Assembly: GCA_032622095.1 (NCBI GenBank)
Contig: CP136063.1
Coordinates: 67,531,897 to 67,595,896, forward strand
Length of the DNA stretch: 64,000 nucleotides
Source of the DNA: Siphonodentalium dalli
Lineage: Eukaryota; Mollusca; Scaphopoda; Gadilida; Siphonodentaliidae
Direction of reading: 5' to 3'
Positions 22,249 to 34,149 of the stretch are shown in pieces. The notes under the pieces are model-generated. The model had not been told where the DNA came from, searched no databases, and worked only from the letters and a program-made list of their open reading frames with translations. The position numbers were made by a program, and so were the translations under genes. Numbering within the stretch: position 1 is the first letter of the stretch; each line of letters opens with the position of its first letter.

Positions 22249-23036
22249 CCTTCAACTTTTTCGAAAATTCAGAATTATTCAAGCTCCCAATTATCTTAAT
22301 GTTGCATTATAGCATGTTCAAATCATTTCAGTCATCCACTGTTATTTTTATTCACTAATAATGACAACAGTTATTCTTTGAGTATTGTGTTTTGGTGCGC
22401 CTGATTTGAGTAATGATGAAGCTAATTTATCAGACTTTCACAAAATTTCTAGGCAACCCATTTCCTATTTTTCGTTCACAGCATTTTTCATACTGAACGG
22501 TCGTTCTCATGCAGGCCTGTACGCGGTGTGTGGTTATTGCAATTTAACAATGCTTCTCCAATTTAAGCATCGATTTTCAAATTGAAATTTACTTCCTTGA
22601 AATAATCGTAATGTGAAGCAAAATGGCCTTCACATTTCACGATAGCCACTGACAGGCAGTAATCACCATAAAGCCTGATTTGAACCTGTGTACACTCCGT
22701 TAACCCTAAAATCCAAAAAATTTGATCAAGAAGAAATTTTCCGTTCAGTATTCTACGATTGTCTAATTTAATAGTCCGCAACTCCAATCGAGAAATACAA
22801 ATCAATGCATCGGATTAATTTCATCGCGAAGTTCGCTATTGATTTCCCATGAACTGCAAGAAAAACCACCGTCGTACACACCCTATAGTCGACGAGTCGA
22901 GTAAGTTGCCCAAGCCTGATTGATTTATCGACAAATATACAATAAATGTTCTGCTGTACTCTTGTAACATCTATAGAAATAGGCTTGTTAAAGAACAAAT
23001 CGTAAAGGAATGTCCCAGAGGGCGTAGAGGTCAACA
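22249..23036. other. Unannotated stretch
   Basis: A 129-aa minus-strand frame (22768-23157) is the longest here; no family recognised and no second supporting exon, so it is left uncalled. Confidence 0.3.
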
Positions 23037-23320
23037 TATGAAAGGCGGTTCTTCCTACGACCGATATGACCCATGTTTGGTAAATCTTCGATCCAAAATA
23101 GCCACCTTTTAATGCTTTGTCTTTACGACTCTGACTTTTCTCAGAACTTGCTTCCATGAAGTCAGGGTGGTGGAGCCAATATGGGGGGGGGGGGTGAAAA
23201 ATGAATATGAAAGGCGACTATTCTTATGACTGTTGATCTTACAGAGCCATTTATCTGAAAGGCAGCTATTCTTACGACCTTCGAATTCTTCGATCCTACA
23301 GAGCCACATTTTATTGCTCT
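23037..23320. repeat. Degenerate tandem repeat around AAAGGCRGYTMTTC motif
   Basis: Three diverged units: GAAAGGCGGTTCTTCCTACG, GAAAGGCGACTATTCTTATG and GAAAGGCAGCTATTCTTACG, each followed by a GATC or TCTTCGATC segment and AGCCAC or AGCCATT. A G-run lies at 23183-23194. Confidence 0.55.
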
Positions 23321-23686
23321 ATGACATTTCAGTGCCATGGGGACCTTGCATAAAGTGAACAATGACTACAAGAAAGCCACATGTCCAAGTCAGATATCTG
23401 TTCACTCTATTTACAACCAGGAGTGTTTGTGCTTTATGTATACATGTACATTACAGAGAATGGAGGATTATTTGAGGCATTTTATATGGATCTTCAGCTG
23501 CTACAGAACCTTTAAAGCCAAATCTAACCACTATTAGTAGCATTATAGCAACAAAACTCTCAACATTAGTCCCTCGACCTTGACCTGCAACCATAATCGA
23601 CCTAAGAAGAAATCTTCAACATTCGTTTAGCTTCTATTTTTCTGATGCTCACATTCCAAAAACAATTACTCAGTTTTGGCTATTGT
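23321..23686. other. Unannotated stretch with a diverged local repeat
   Basis: The segment from CCTTGACCTGCAACCATAAT (23578) has a relative at about 24137 (ACTTGACCTCCAACCACATT), both followed by CTCACATTCCAAAAA and AATTA.TCAG. Confidence 0.45.
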
Positions 23687-23790
23687 TTTTTAAAAGTACA
23701 CAATCCGATTCGGTGGTCCCCATCTCATTAGATTCCAACAACAACAACATTTCTTGAAATGCCACTTCAGTTATCAGAATCGATTAATTG
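23687..23790 (-). mobile_element. Family G terminus, inverted fragment
   Basis: Starts TTTAAAAGTACACAATCCGA. The ATTTCTTGAAATG and TTATCAGAATCGATTAAT parts are the reverse of 20320-20400. Confidence 0.6.
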
Positions 23791-23954
23791 ACCAAAAAAA
23801 TTATGCTAAACACTGTCAACTATAGTACAAAAATTGTTGTAAATTGTTATCAACATTTTGTTCAACGCAATTTGGTATCAAGAGTATGTCGGTCGACATT
23901 CGTCGAATATTTGCCAGGCCGCCAAATATTCCAGGTGGTGAAAAATAATTTTCA

Positions 23955-24117
23955 TATGAATGGATATTCAGGAAATATAAGCAGACGTCAGACTGATGAA
24001 TAGATAATACTGATGAATAGATAATAGAAGAAGGAGTTCTATTCATTGGTTGGAAATATTCAGATAATAAGTTCAAAATGGCCATAACTATCGGTACTCG
24101 TCAATGAGTATTCAGTA
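23955..24117 (+). mobile_element. Family E fragment
   Basis: Contains ATATTCAGGAAATATAAGCA, AGAAGGAGTTCTATTCATTG, ATTCAGATAATAAGTTCAA and a TCAGTAAAGAA end. TTAA ends are not preserved. It includes a local duplication of TGATGAATAGATAATA. Confidence 0.65.
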
Positions 24118-25205
24118 AAGAAGCAGTCTCTATTGACTTGACCTCCAACCACATTCAACCTATTAACGTTAAAGCTTCAATCGTCTTATAGGTCTGTTTT
24201 TAGATACTCACATTCCAAAAATAATTATTCAGCCTCCGCAACTTTTTTATGCCATTTAAAAGGACATCATCGCTCCTGAGAGGGATTGATTTTTCTTGTC
24301 CTTTGATAGCTTTTGACGATAACAATAGCTGGTAAAATATTCTTCTTCAATGATTCATAACAACCGCGTAACTCTACAATATAGATGAGTCAGGTCCGAG
24401 CTCATGCAAGTCTCATGTGGCTCAGATGGGCTGCTTGGGCTCATAAAGCGATGAAATGAAAGAAGTGGTTTCATTTAGGCCACAATTAAAATATCTTTGT
24501 TTCCGCTGATGGAATGAAGTCTTTACAACTTCATCAGTGATGGTATTTTGGTCGCCCGCAACATTATTTTTAGGTTATGTAAATATTATATTTCAAGAGT
24601 GAGTAGGTAGCGGGTTTATGGCTCAAATTTCATAGACAATCTCTTAGATTTCAGCTATATTGGAAGTTTACACACACAAATGAGTAACATCAATGCATCA
24701 ACAAGGTTTTATTCAATCAGTCACGGTTCACCACTGATCAGTCTTCAATCAGAGTGAACATCAAAAGTTACCGACGATACATTCTGTGAATGTTAATGTG
24801 TGGGTATTTACAGTACCGGAAATAAGGAAATCCCCGCAAAATCACGAATATTCGAAAAAATTAAATAACATCGTTTATTTTTTTATTTTTAATGCCGGAT
24901 TTTGCTGAATCCGGGAGAAATTGGGGGGTTATCTGTATTTGCGGAATTGCCGTGGCTATCTGGGAGTCTCACGGACAATCCGTGAAACATAACAGCTCTG
25001 ATCAGAACCTCTAAATTCCAACAGTACTAATTATTATGAAAAATTCCATGCTATATATCAAAGCTAGAATATTATCATCCAGGGGCGAAATAATTTCGTT
25101 GTACCATCAAATCAAGTGTTTGTGTCAATAACTCCCCAGGCGCTTGTTCAGGTTCCCACGGAATAGGACTTTTGCATAAAATATCTCATTTTTCTATAAA
25201 TCTTT
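24118..25205. other. Unannotated stretch
   Basis: Apart from the diverged repeat near 24137, nothing recognised. Confidence 0.35.
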
Positions 25206-25530
25206 GAGGCAACTGGATAGATTTTTTCATCCATTGGTCCCAGAAGTACATGTACCTGGAGAAAACCAAGAAATTATTTGTCCATGTAGCAAGATGCCTA
25301 AGATAATATTGAGACAAAAAAACTGGACTAAATTCTAAGTTGGTGTTTTTTTTCCACAGATCCAATATTAGGCCATGACCCTATATTTTTTTTTTATGTT
25401 GAATATTTGAGATTAAAAAACTTGAGTTATTCTTCGATAACATAAAGATGATGCTTTTTCCATTCTTGGTAACATAAATTGGGTTTTTCCATACATTTTC
25501 AGAATTTTTTTTTTTTTTTTAGTTCTAAAA
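25206..25530 (+). repeat. 325-bp segmental tandem duplication, copy 1
   Basis: Starts GAGGCAACTGGATAGATTTT and includes ATCCATTGGTCCCAGAAGT, TTGAGACAAAAAAACTGG, AATATTTGAGATTAAAAAAC and GGTAACATAAATTGGGTTTT. Copy 2 follows directly. Confidence 0.9.
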
Positions 25531-25719
25531 GAGACAACTGGATTTGTTTTTTCATCCATTGGTCCCAGAAGTGCATGAATCTGGAGAAACTCAAGCAATT
25601 ATGTTTCCATGTAAGAAGATGCCAAAGATGATATTGAGACAAAAAAACTGGCCCAAATTATCAGCTGGTGTTTTTTTCCATAGAGGCAAAATGAGGCCAT
25701 GTCCCTATTTTTTAATAGT

Positions 25720-26134
25720 AAAGGTACTTAATCCGATTAAGCACCCCTAAATTACTATTTCTTTGGCTTCAGGGGTAACAAATATTTTATTCGAGTCGAG
25801 GAACCTACCCATCAAAGCTCAGAGCGATCAGATATTGATTTTTGAAGTTTGTTATTTCTCTCGATGTGTACTAATAATTGCCCCAGAAACACTTATTCAA
25901 ACGGACGAAGATGGATAACTCTAAAATCAAGTGGTAATAATAACGCAATTTTGACCGAGACCATCCTTTTGACGGTGTGTTTCTGGGCCACAAACAATAA
26001 AAATATAAAAACTTCAAAAATTGATATCTGATCACTCTGAGCGTTGATGGGTAGGTTCCTCGAATCAAATATTTTTTACCACCGAAGCCAAAGAAATAGT
26101 AATTTATGAGGGTCTGATCGGATTGAGTACCTTT
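25720..26134. mobile_element. Family G foldback element, most complete copy
   Basis: 415 bp. Terminal inverted repeats are AAAGGTACTTAATCCGATT and its inverse (GATCGGATTGAGTACCTTT). Arms of about 180 bp share TTACTATTTCTTTGGCTTC, the TCGAGGAACC motif and a GGCCCAGAAACAC motif. Its insertion point inside copy 2 is fixed by comparison with copy 1, but no clear target duplication is seen. Confidence 0.85.
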
Positions 26135-26197
26135 AAATATTTGAGATTAAAAAACCTGAGCTATTCATCTAGATATCATAAAGATGATGTACATTTC

Positions 26198-26664
26198 CAA
26201 GCCTGCAAATAATGTGTCTGTAATTTGCAAAATGAGGCCCTGGAGGGTGAATTTAGTAGCGATATCCTGCATGGTAGGCTAGCGTCACCAAATTCACCCT
26301 CTGTGAACTCATTCTGCCCAGGCCTCATCTGCTGTGGGAGACCTGGGACTAATATAACACATATATTAGTCTCAGGGGAGACCTAGGATCAGATTGAAGT
26401 TGGTGATGTTCACCCGGGTTATAGTCACCTCGATAAATCATTTTATCTTCTGCAAATTAGGGGATATAGAAACATCCCAGAAGGGAAAAAGTAAATAAAA
26501 ACAATGTTAATTTGAGACTATAGATACTTCCCAGAAGATGAGGCCTAAGCAGTGAGGTCCCCATAGGGTCAATTTGGTGATTCTAGCCTGCTGTGCGGGA
26601 TAGCATCACCAAACTCACACTCTGGGTACCTCATTCTGCAAATGACACAATATTTGCAGGCTTC
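26198..26664. mobile_element. Family B MITE, long form, decayed
   Basis: Ends CAAGCCTGCAAATAATG and the inverse of GAAGCCTGCAAATAT. Two hairpins flank the internal AAGTATCTAT/GATGTTTCTAT segment, here in inverted order. Flanks TACATTTC and TACACATT match only partly. Confidence 0.85.
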
Positions 26665-26722
26665 TACACATTGTCATTCTAGGTAACAAATTGGGTTTTC
26701 CATAAGTTTTCAGAATTATTTC

Positions 26723-27470
26723 ATATCATCATCAGCCTGACTATTAGAGGCCAATATTATAATATTTTGGGCAGTGAGGTCTTGTCAAGAGAAACAAAGT
26801 GAATGCTTAGAATGGCCTTACAGCAAGCATTGATCGCATCTTACTGAATAAAATTCTCATTTGTCAAGAGATCTAACAGTCTGGAAAATACCAATATGCA
26901 AGCAGAAGAAACCAATGAATTCCATCATTAAAATAAAATTAATTCATCAAAGCAAGCCATTTCGCAAATTGCAAAAAGGCAGCTCAATTAATCTTTTTGT
27001 TTTTTTTACTTTGAAGTGATTATTGATGAGGTATTATTACAATGACATTGTCTAATCACTTAATATTTTGCTATGATTCATTGAAATTGCAAAGCATCAT
27101 ATTTGGTCTTTTGAATGAAATTTTTATGTCTGGTATTGATGAGTCATTCTTCAGAATTTGGGCACTGCATGGGCTTTAATTACTGTCTACTGGAAAATTT
27201 TGCTGTCACATCCTGGCAACAAAATGTCAATATGAGGGTACCAGATGGGCAGCTCTCCACTGAAGGGTGCACATGCAGGTTAGATATCATTTTTATGCCT
27301 CTTAAATAATAAGAAAAATCTTAACTGTTCTGAGAGCAAAATACATACATCAGATCAGGCACAGGTTCTAATCTAGCTATATATAGAATACACACATAGT
27401 GTTTATGAATACCAAATTTACATCACGAGTGGGATTGATGATTTACCACACAAACTTTAGGCCTCAACTG
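26723..27470. other. Unannotated stretch
   Basis: A 64-aa frame (27115-27309) has no recognised motif. Confidence 0.35.
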
Positions 27471-27858
27471 CTATGTGAGACCCAAAATCAGATTTAAGTA
27501 CGTTGGGCTAGCGTCACCAAATTCACCCTCTGGGGACCTCATTCTGATTAGACCTCAACTGCTATGGGAGACAAACGATCAGATTGAAGTTCCCAAGTTG
27601 AAGTTAGTGATGTTCGCCCATTAGTCACCTCAATTATGAATCTTATCGTCTGCAAATTAGGGGATAATAAACTGAACAGAAGGGGAAAAAGTAACTAAAA
27701 ACAATGTTAATTTGAGACTATATATACTTCTCAGAAGCAGAATTAGGTCCCCAGATGGTGAATTTAGTGATGCTAGCCTGCTGTGTGGGATAGCGTCACT
27801 AAATTCACCTTCTGGGGACCTCATTCTGCAAATGTCAGACACACTATTTCAAGCCTTG
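27471..27858. mobile_element. Family B MITE, long form, left hairpin truncated
   Basis: Begins inside the left hairpin (GGGCTAGCGTCACCAAATTC at 27505), keeps the internal segment and a full right hairpin (27738-27830), and ends CTATTTCAAGCCTTG. Confidence 0.8.
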
Positions 27859-28190
27859 GAGCCTAATATCCCGCCATCTGGATTTCCAATATGTAGTGTG
27901 ATTATTCGCAACAAAACATTCCAAAATATGAGAAAATTAGGAATCGTTATTTGAGTTGATTATGATGGGTAAATTGTTGATGAGAAAATCGCGATGAATA
28001 AATCAGCTCATTGGATCGCGAGACAATGCATCATTGCAGCGATGCACAATAGAATTTATTTGGCATAAACCTGCACCAACAATACATTGACAGGTCATCA
28101 ATTATCCAAAAAAACATAATAATAGATTGGATGCTTCTTCTGCCATTCGGATGCATCAACTGCCCTGAAGATGTTATATAACTTTTACAC
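27859..28190. other. Unannotated stretch
   Basis: Nothing recognised. Confidence 0.35.
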
Positions 28191-28611
28191 CAGCTTTGTA
28201 ATAGTTTGTCTGACATTTGGAAAATGAGGTCCCCAGAGGGTGAATTTAGTGATGCTACCCTGCACAGTGGGCTAGCATCACCAAATTCAGCCTCTGGGGA
28301 CCTCATTCTGATTTATAGGCCTCATCTTCTGGGAAGTATCTAAAGTGTTTTTAGTTACTTTTTCCCTTCAGTTCAATTTCTATATCCCATAATTTGCGGA
28401 ACATGAAATGCACAATCGAGGTGACTAATGGGTGATCATCACCAACTTCAATCTGACCCCCAGGTCTCCCAAAGTAGTTGAGGCCTGAGCAGAATGAGGT
28501 CCCCCAGATGGTGAATTTGGTGATGCTAGCCCACCGTGTGTGATAGCGTCACTATATTCATCCTCTGGGGACCTCATTTTGCAAATGTCAAACACACTAT
28601 TTCGAGGCTTG
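28191..28611. mobile_element. Family B MITE, long form
   Basis: Ends CAGCTTTGTAATAG and CTATTTCGAGGCTTG. Hairpins lie at about 28225-28312 and 28490-28582, with the CTTCTGGGAAGTATCTA internal segment. No clear 8-bp duplication. A run of 15 or more G follows at about 28636. Confidence 0.85.
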
Positions 28612-28738
28612 CTTGTATAGAATAATAATAGGGATGGGGGGGGGGGGGGGGTGTTGAGGGTAGATGAGGGCAACATAGAAGCACACAAAATGCCTCATAT
28701 TATCAGCTAAAACAGCTTTGTTCGAAGATAGAAATATA

Positions 28739-29078
28739 CAGGGGCACCGGAAGAGGGGGACAGAGGGGGCAGCTGACCCCCCCCCTGCCCTTGACCAAGG
28801 GGGGCGAGCAGGGGCAGGACTTGCCCTTTTTCTGGAGACAGAAAATGCTTTTTGTGTGTTTTTATAGCAAAATGTGACTTTTTTGGTCTAAATACCACCA
28901 ATTGCACAAGGAATATTAACGGCCATAAAAACCGACAAATACCATTAAAATAGGGATTTTTGCCACAATGAATTTATGGTTATTTTCCCGAGTTTGCGGA
29001 GAAAATGCCCTTTTTTGCAGAAAAGTGCCCTTTTTGTAGGCTCTGCCCCCCTGCCCTTGGATGCTTCCGGCGCCCCTG
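28739..29078 (-). mobile_element. hAT-like MITE, 340 bp
   Basis: Ends CAGGGGCACCGGAAG and CTTCCGGCGCCCCTG, flanked by GAAATATA (28731-28738) and TAAATATA (29079-29086), a seven-of-eight match. GC-rich ends surround an AT-rich middle that is nearly identical, in reverse, to 58332-58726. An 8-bp target site and CAGGG ends fit the hAT superfamily; no transposase is present. Confidence 0.88.
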
Positions 29079-30006
29079 TAAATATATAGATACCACTAGC
29101 AGAATATATTAGCTTGGTCTTGGAAAGTGCTTTAAAAAAGTTGAATGATTACCAATACCGTGGTTCAGCTGAATAGTTTGAGTTTTCATGATAATATTCA
29201 CCTCTGACAGAAAAAAGTTCCATTTTCTGGAAGTTGTAAACACCCCCCTCCCCACCCTTGCACTTGGCTGCTTCCAGCGCCCCTGTCTGCCTGTGAGGAT
29301 ATTATGTAACAGAATAGTACCCTTGCTGGGGTTATCTATATACAGAAATTTGGACTATAAATAATGGACTACTAATTAATCATTTCCGTTATAATGGACA
29401 TGAATCTTTATAAATCCCTCCTTCCGAGGATCAAAATAGGAACATTTGGGACCAAATTCATTGCTATATTGACGATCAAAGGAAGTTATATGAGTTATGA
29501 GTTATATAAAGTACTTTATATCATATGCACCTGTTTTCATCCCTGAAACTGGCCAGGAATGTGACAAAAGCAATAATTACAAGGTTTAATTTGTGTCATG
29601 GGCCATTAACTAATTTCCATGTTTTTATATAAATAATTACTACAAATGAGACATGTAAAACTGATTTGTAAACACATGCTATAAAATATGATCGGAATTT
29701 AGAAAAGCCAATTCTTTTAAAGGTGGAAAAATAGTCTTTATCAATGATGGTCAAAAAAGCAAACAGGAAAATTATAACAATAATGAATGGATTATTTATG
29801 TGATTTTTAGAACAAGATCTGGAAGCTGGGATTGATTACAATCTACTGAGTGCCATGGTAACCAACAAAGGGAGATAAGCATCTGCTGGTTGGAAAAAGC
29901 ATGGACTGGAGAGGAAGATGATTGGTTTAAAATGGCCTCAAGTGCCTCAGTGCTGGCCACCATGGGACTGTAAGTGCTTCTCAGTATACTTGAAAAAAAC
30001 ACCTCT
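29079..30006. other. Stretch with a solitary hAT-like end
   Basis: At 29243-29286 the sequence ends in GCTTCCAGCGCCCCTG, a diverged terminus like that of the neighbouring hAT MITE; its partner end is not found. The rest is unrecognised. Confidence 0.5.
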
Positions 30007-30010
30007 TTAA

Positions 30011-30680
30011 CCCTTATGACTGGAGCTTCCTGAAATTTTGCAAAAACTCTGTGCCAATTCATTCTCTTATATGTGACCCGCCATATCAAATCCAGTCGTA
30101 AGTAGGGATTTTTTTTACCCTGTGCCAATGCATTCTCTTATATATGCAAGTCGACCATAGGTCGCCTCGCATATATAAGAGAATGCATTAGCCTAACAAT
30201 TTTTTATCATGTTTTTTAAATAAATGTTTCTTACAATTTTTAGGACATAAAATAAAAAACATCCATTACCCTGCAGGGAGCCCCACACATATATAGAAGC
30301 ATATAGAAGAGTGTCGTCTGCTCATGTTTGTCTGGGGCTCTGTATGAGTGAAATTATAAAATTGTTAAAGAATACAAGAACAAATTATTAAAATTGTAAA
30401 AAATTGTTAGGCCAATGCATTCTCTTATATATGCGAGGCGACCTATGGTCGACTCGCATATATAAGAGAATGCATTAGCACAGGGTAAAAAAACCCGACT
30501 TCCGACTGGATTTGATATGGCGGGTCACATATATACATACGGAGCTTTGCATATATAACAGAATTATTGGCCTAACAATATTTACCTTGAATTTGTAAGC
30601 CACTGCATTAATTCTTATATATGTGAGGCTCCATATGGGATCTTTAATGCTGCACCAGGGCAGCTCCCATCATGGAAGGG
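30011..30680 (+). mobile_element. Family D MITE split by the C3 element
   Basis: Left TTAA at 30007-30010 with CCCTTATGACTGGAGCTTCC; right end CATCATGGAAGGG then TTAT. The D hairpin is opened after TTCTCTTATAT and resumes at ATATATACATACGGAGC. Confidence 0.85.
30073..30528. mobile_element. C3 element: C-type hairpins in a different terminal shell
   Basis: Ends GTGACCCGCCATATCAAATC and its inverse, with ATAT outside each end. Inside are two complete C-type hairpins (about 30126-30190 and 30411-30478) in inverted orientation, and a spacer holding GGGAGCCCCACACATATAT and GTCTGGGGCTC, absent from C and C2. The TTAA ends of C and C2 are not present. Confidence 0.85.
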
Positions 30681-30706
30681 TTATTACTGGATTCATGTCA
30701 TTTTAA

Positions 30707-30970
30707 TCCTTTCTATACTAAAGCATAATTGATCTATTTATTTATCCCATAGGAATGATGAGATATAGTTATCCAATAGGAGATATTCAGATAATAAGTT
30801 CAACAAATAACCAAAACTTATTATCTGAACATTTCCCTCAAGAAATAGGACTCCTTCTGTACTTTCTGTTGGCTGTCGTCTTCTCATAATTCCTGAACAT
30901 CCCTCCAGATAAATAATTGACCCTTCCAATGTATACTTTTAACCGAGTGGGAGAGTCCATTTAGATAGGG
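30707..30970. mobile_element. Family E (TTAA) MITE, complete
   Basis: TTAA at 30703-30706 and 30971-30974; starts TCCTTTCTATACTAAA and ends TTTAGATAGGG. The central palindrome pairs AGATAATAAGTTCAAC with ACTTATTATCTGAAC. Confidence 0.88.
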
Positions 30971-30974
30971 TTAA

Positions 30975-31424
30975 ATGGCTATTTACTTTATTCCCATTCA
31001 TTCATTTTAGTGATGTTCAATTAGTATCCATTGTTTGTTTCTCTGCATGTTGACTGATTATATTATCTATTTATCCTGTCTTCCCGCTTGCTGACATATG
31101 GACGTCACACTTGTTTAATAGTCGCCTTCGACAAGCAGAAATGCCACCCCACCCCAATTTCATAGTTTCCACTGACCCTGCTAGAAAAGTAAAACAACTT
31201 CAACAATTTAAATTTATTTTTGAACTGACTCCATTAACTAGCTGACACAAAGCACACCAGGCCAACCACTCCAAAAATTCTTCTGTGGTGCTGAATGATA
31301 AAATCTCTCACCAATTAACTTACAGATACTATCTCTGCTATCATTGCTTTAGAATATTTTTCTTGTAGTATTTCCCAAATACATATGTTTTTGATAACAA
31401 CAGCCACAAGGGGTATGTGTTTGG
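30975..31424. other. Unannotated stretch
   Basis: A short E-like relative (TTCCCATTCATTCATTTTAG) lies at 30990-31010; otherwise nothing recognised. Confidence 0.4.
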
Positions 31425-31670
31425 CAAGCCTTGAAATAGTGTGTCTGTCATTTGCAGAATGAGGACCCCAGAGGGTGAATTTAGTGATGCTACTCCGCAT
31501 AGCGGGCTAGCATCACCAAATTCACCCCCCCTGGGGACCTCATTCTCCTCACACCTCAGCAGAATGAGGGTGAATTTGGTGATGCTAGCAAGCTTTGCTG
31601 GATAGCGTCATTAAATTCACCCTCTGGGGGCCTCATTCTGCAAATGACAGACACACTATTTCAAGGCTTG
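31425..31670. mobile_element. Family B double-hairpin MITE, perfect 8-bp target duplication
   Basis: GTGTTTGG flanks both sides (31417-31424 and 31671-31678). Ends are CAAGCCTTGAAATAG and its exact inverse. The second hairpin lost about 13 bp on one arm, giving 246 bp. Confidence 0.96.
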
Positions 31671-31975
31671 GTGTTTGGCCCTGTTTGAATTTGATTCAAG
31701 GTGAGACATTATCAAGTTCCACTTAGTGGTCAATTTAAATTCTTATATCTGCCTCCTCTTTGATTCCTCTACAAGATGGAGATAAATTACTGCCAGCTTC
31801 AAAGAATACCATTATATCCAATGGTGTTGACTACATTTTAAAAACATTTCCAATTTTAGAGTCAGACATGTAGACTAACTGAGATTACCTCAGGTATTTA
31901 AATTATTTTGTGGTTGGGGTCTGGGAAGCCTAGACATTTTATTTTATTTCAAAATATAATACAATCAAGCCTGCA
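31671..31975. other. Unannotated stretch
   Basis: Nothing recognised. Confidence 0.35.
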
Positions 31976-32427
31976 AATAGCGTGTCTGTCATTTGCAGAA
32001 AGAGGTCCACAGAGGGTGAATTTAGTGACGCAATCCTGCACAGTGGGCTAGCATCACCAAATTCACCCTCTGTGAACCTCATTCTGCTATAGGCCCTGAA
32101 CTGCTATTTAGACCTGGCCCAGGTCACCTGGGATCAGATTGAATTAAGTTCCCCAGTTGAAGTTGGTGATATTCACCTATTGGGCACCTCGATTATGCAT
32201 TTTATCTTCTGCAAATAAGGGGATATAGAAACTTCCCAGAAGGGAAAATGTAACTAAAAAACAATTTTAATTTGAGACAAGAGATACTTCCCAAAAGATG
32301 AGGCATCAGAATGAGGTCTCCAGAGGGTGAATTTGGTGATGCTAGCCCGCTATGTGGGATAGCATCACTAAATTCACCCTCTGGGGACCTCATTCTGCAA
32401 ATAACAGACACACTATTTACAGGCTTG
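31976..32427. mobile_element. Family B MITE, long form
   Basis: Ends CAAGCCTGCAAATAGCG and CTATTTACAGGCTTG; flanks AATACAAT and AATTCAAC match at six of eight. Two hairpins and the full internal segment are present. Confidence 0.9.
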
Positions 32428-33862
32428 AATTCAACTGCTATTCTATTTATAGCTTGTATCAATTATTTTCTTCTGAATTTTTCAAATAGAACCTCTTTTG
32501 ATTTGAACAAGATGGCTGCTGGCTGCCATGTTTAACGAATTTCCCCATTTAGAGGCCTCCCCGCATATCCATATGAAGTTTGGTTATGATTGCATGAGGC
32601 CTGTTATGTGAGCCAAAAGGCCACCGCACATTTGATTGATCAGGCCTAACAATCCGATATTGCTCACCATGCAGTCAGGTTTGAGGCAGACTTGAGCAAA
32701 CCAGCTCAGTAATCTTGACTTTAATTACTTCCAGACCACTATCCCATGGGGTACTATCTATCACCAACTGAAGGCCTACATGTATACATGCCACAGCAGG
32801 TATTATTTTACACATTGAGGGAAGCCTAATTTCAATGTTTCCACTACTTTCGGATAAGGAATCTGGCTTGTGTACCCACCTCACCTGATCAATCGGGCCC
32901 ACGAGTTGACAAAATATCAAACATGTTTGATGTGCGAGTCTGATGCTCACAAGTCCGATTGGTCAGAGAAAACATCCCGCAGATTATGAACAATCTTGTT
33001 CAGAGCAAGATTGCTATTTAAAGCTTGATAACGTTAAATGGTCCCCACCCGAGGCGCCTGGCGCTGTATCATGATTCCGATAACGTAAATCGTAATGCTC
33101 TTAACTATAATACTACAGTGTATATCTCCATATTTTCATTTTTGTGCGAAATCGAGTTTAAAGTTTTGACCCCCTCCACCAGTTCACATGTTCTCATTCT
33201 TTTTAGGAAGATAGTACACAGCAGGTATGATAGCTGGTGTAAAAATACTATTATATGATGAGTTTCGAGACAAAACAGATGATATATTGGGTGTAATCAC
33301 GAAAAAACACTTTGGAGATTTGTGTAAAATGTTCTGTTTTTATTTCATGCTATAGTGGTTTTCGTGTTTTTCAATCATATAAAGGTGCAAAAATCCAAAA
33401 TCCCACCATTTTCTATGTTATTTTAACCAAATAATTATCCTCGTAATAAGATGTTCACACCTAGGAGTGAGAACGCATTATTTCCAACTAGTCACTTCGC
33501 TGGCACTCTGCCAAGTTCGGGTTCCATTGCTTTCTATTGAAGGCCCGAGGTACAACAGTTTAGCACTGTCCACAGTGGAGATACATGTAGAACAATATAG
33601 CACTGTTAAAAAAGTGAGTTTTTGATATGGAAGAGATCTACACAGCCTCTCATTCAAAATTGTATAGGTTAGACACGATATCTGGTGATTTTTGGACAGG
33701 AAATCCAGCACCGAATCAAAAGATACCAATATATCATTTTCATGCCAAAATGGAGAGAGAATAGTTTAGTTCTGACACGATCTATTGTTTTATAACTGAA
33801 TGGAAGTATGGATAAATAGAATTCCTTAACTTTGGGATTTCAGGTTGGAAATTATAAGTTTG
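32428..33862. other. Unannotated stretch, about 1.4 kb
   Basis: No coding frame with a recognisable domain; short frames at 32675-32950, 33025-33258 and 33478-33729 are unsupported. A small hairpin (AATCTTGTTCAGAGCAAGATT) lies at about 32990-33011. Confidence 0.35.
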
Positions 33863-33960
33863 ACACCCCCTCCAATGGAGACCCTCTAGTCTGAACACCC
33901 GCCCCAATGGGGACCCCCTAGCTTTAATACCCCCCCCCCCCAGTGGAGACCCTCTAGCCA
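33863..33960. repeat. Tandem repeat, about 33-bp unit, three copies
   Basis: Units contain ACACCCCCTCCAATGGAGAC, ACACCCGCCCCAATGGGGAC and ACC(C)n AGTGGAGAC, each followed by CCTCTAG or CCCCTAG. Confidence 0.8.
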
Positions 33961-34042
33961 CGTCCATGACAGGACCCAGTTCCATACACTCATATATAAC
34001 CATATCAATAAACTATAATCATACAGAATATAAAACGTCAGC

Positions 34043-34149
34043 CAAATTCATTTCACCCACAGGCATGGCGAACACCAACAATAGTCTACAATACCAAATT
34101 CATATCACCCACAGACATGGCGAGGCACCAACAATAGTCTACAATATCA
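34043..34149. repeat. Tandem duplication, about 53-bp unit
   Basis: Two copies of CAAATTCATTTCACCCACAG with GGCATGGCGA and CCAACAATAGTCTACAATA. Confidence 0.88.

Larger units (their letters stand above)
25531..26722 (+). repeat. 325-bp duplication, copy 2, opened by G and B insertions
   Basis: Matches copy 1 in three blocks: 25531-25719, 26135-26197 and 26665-26722. Family G fills the first gap and family B the second, so both insertions came after the duplication. Confidence 0.9.

Noticed and set aside
22768-23157. 129-aa minus-strand frame
   Set aside because: Longest frame of its area but partly inside a degenerate tandem repeat and without any recognisable motif.
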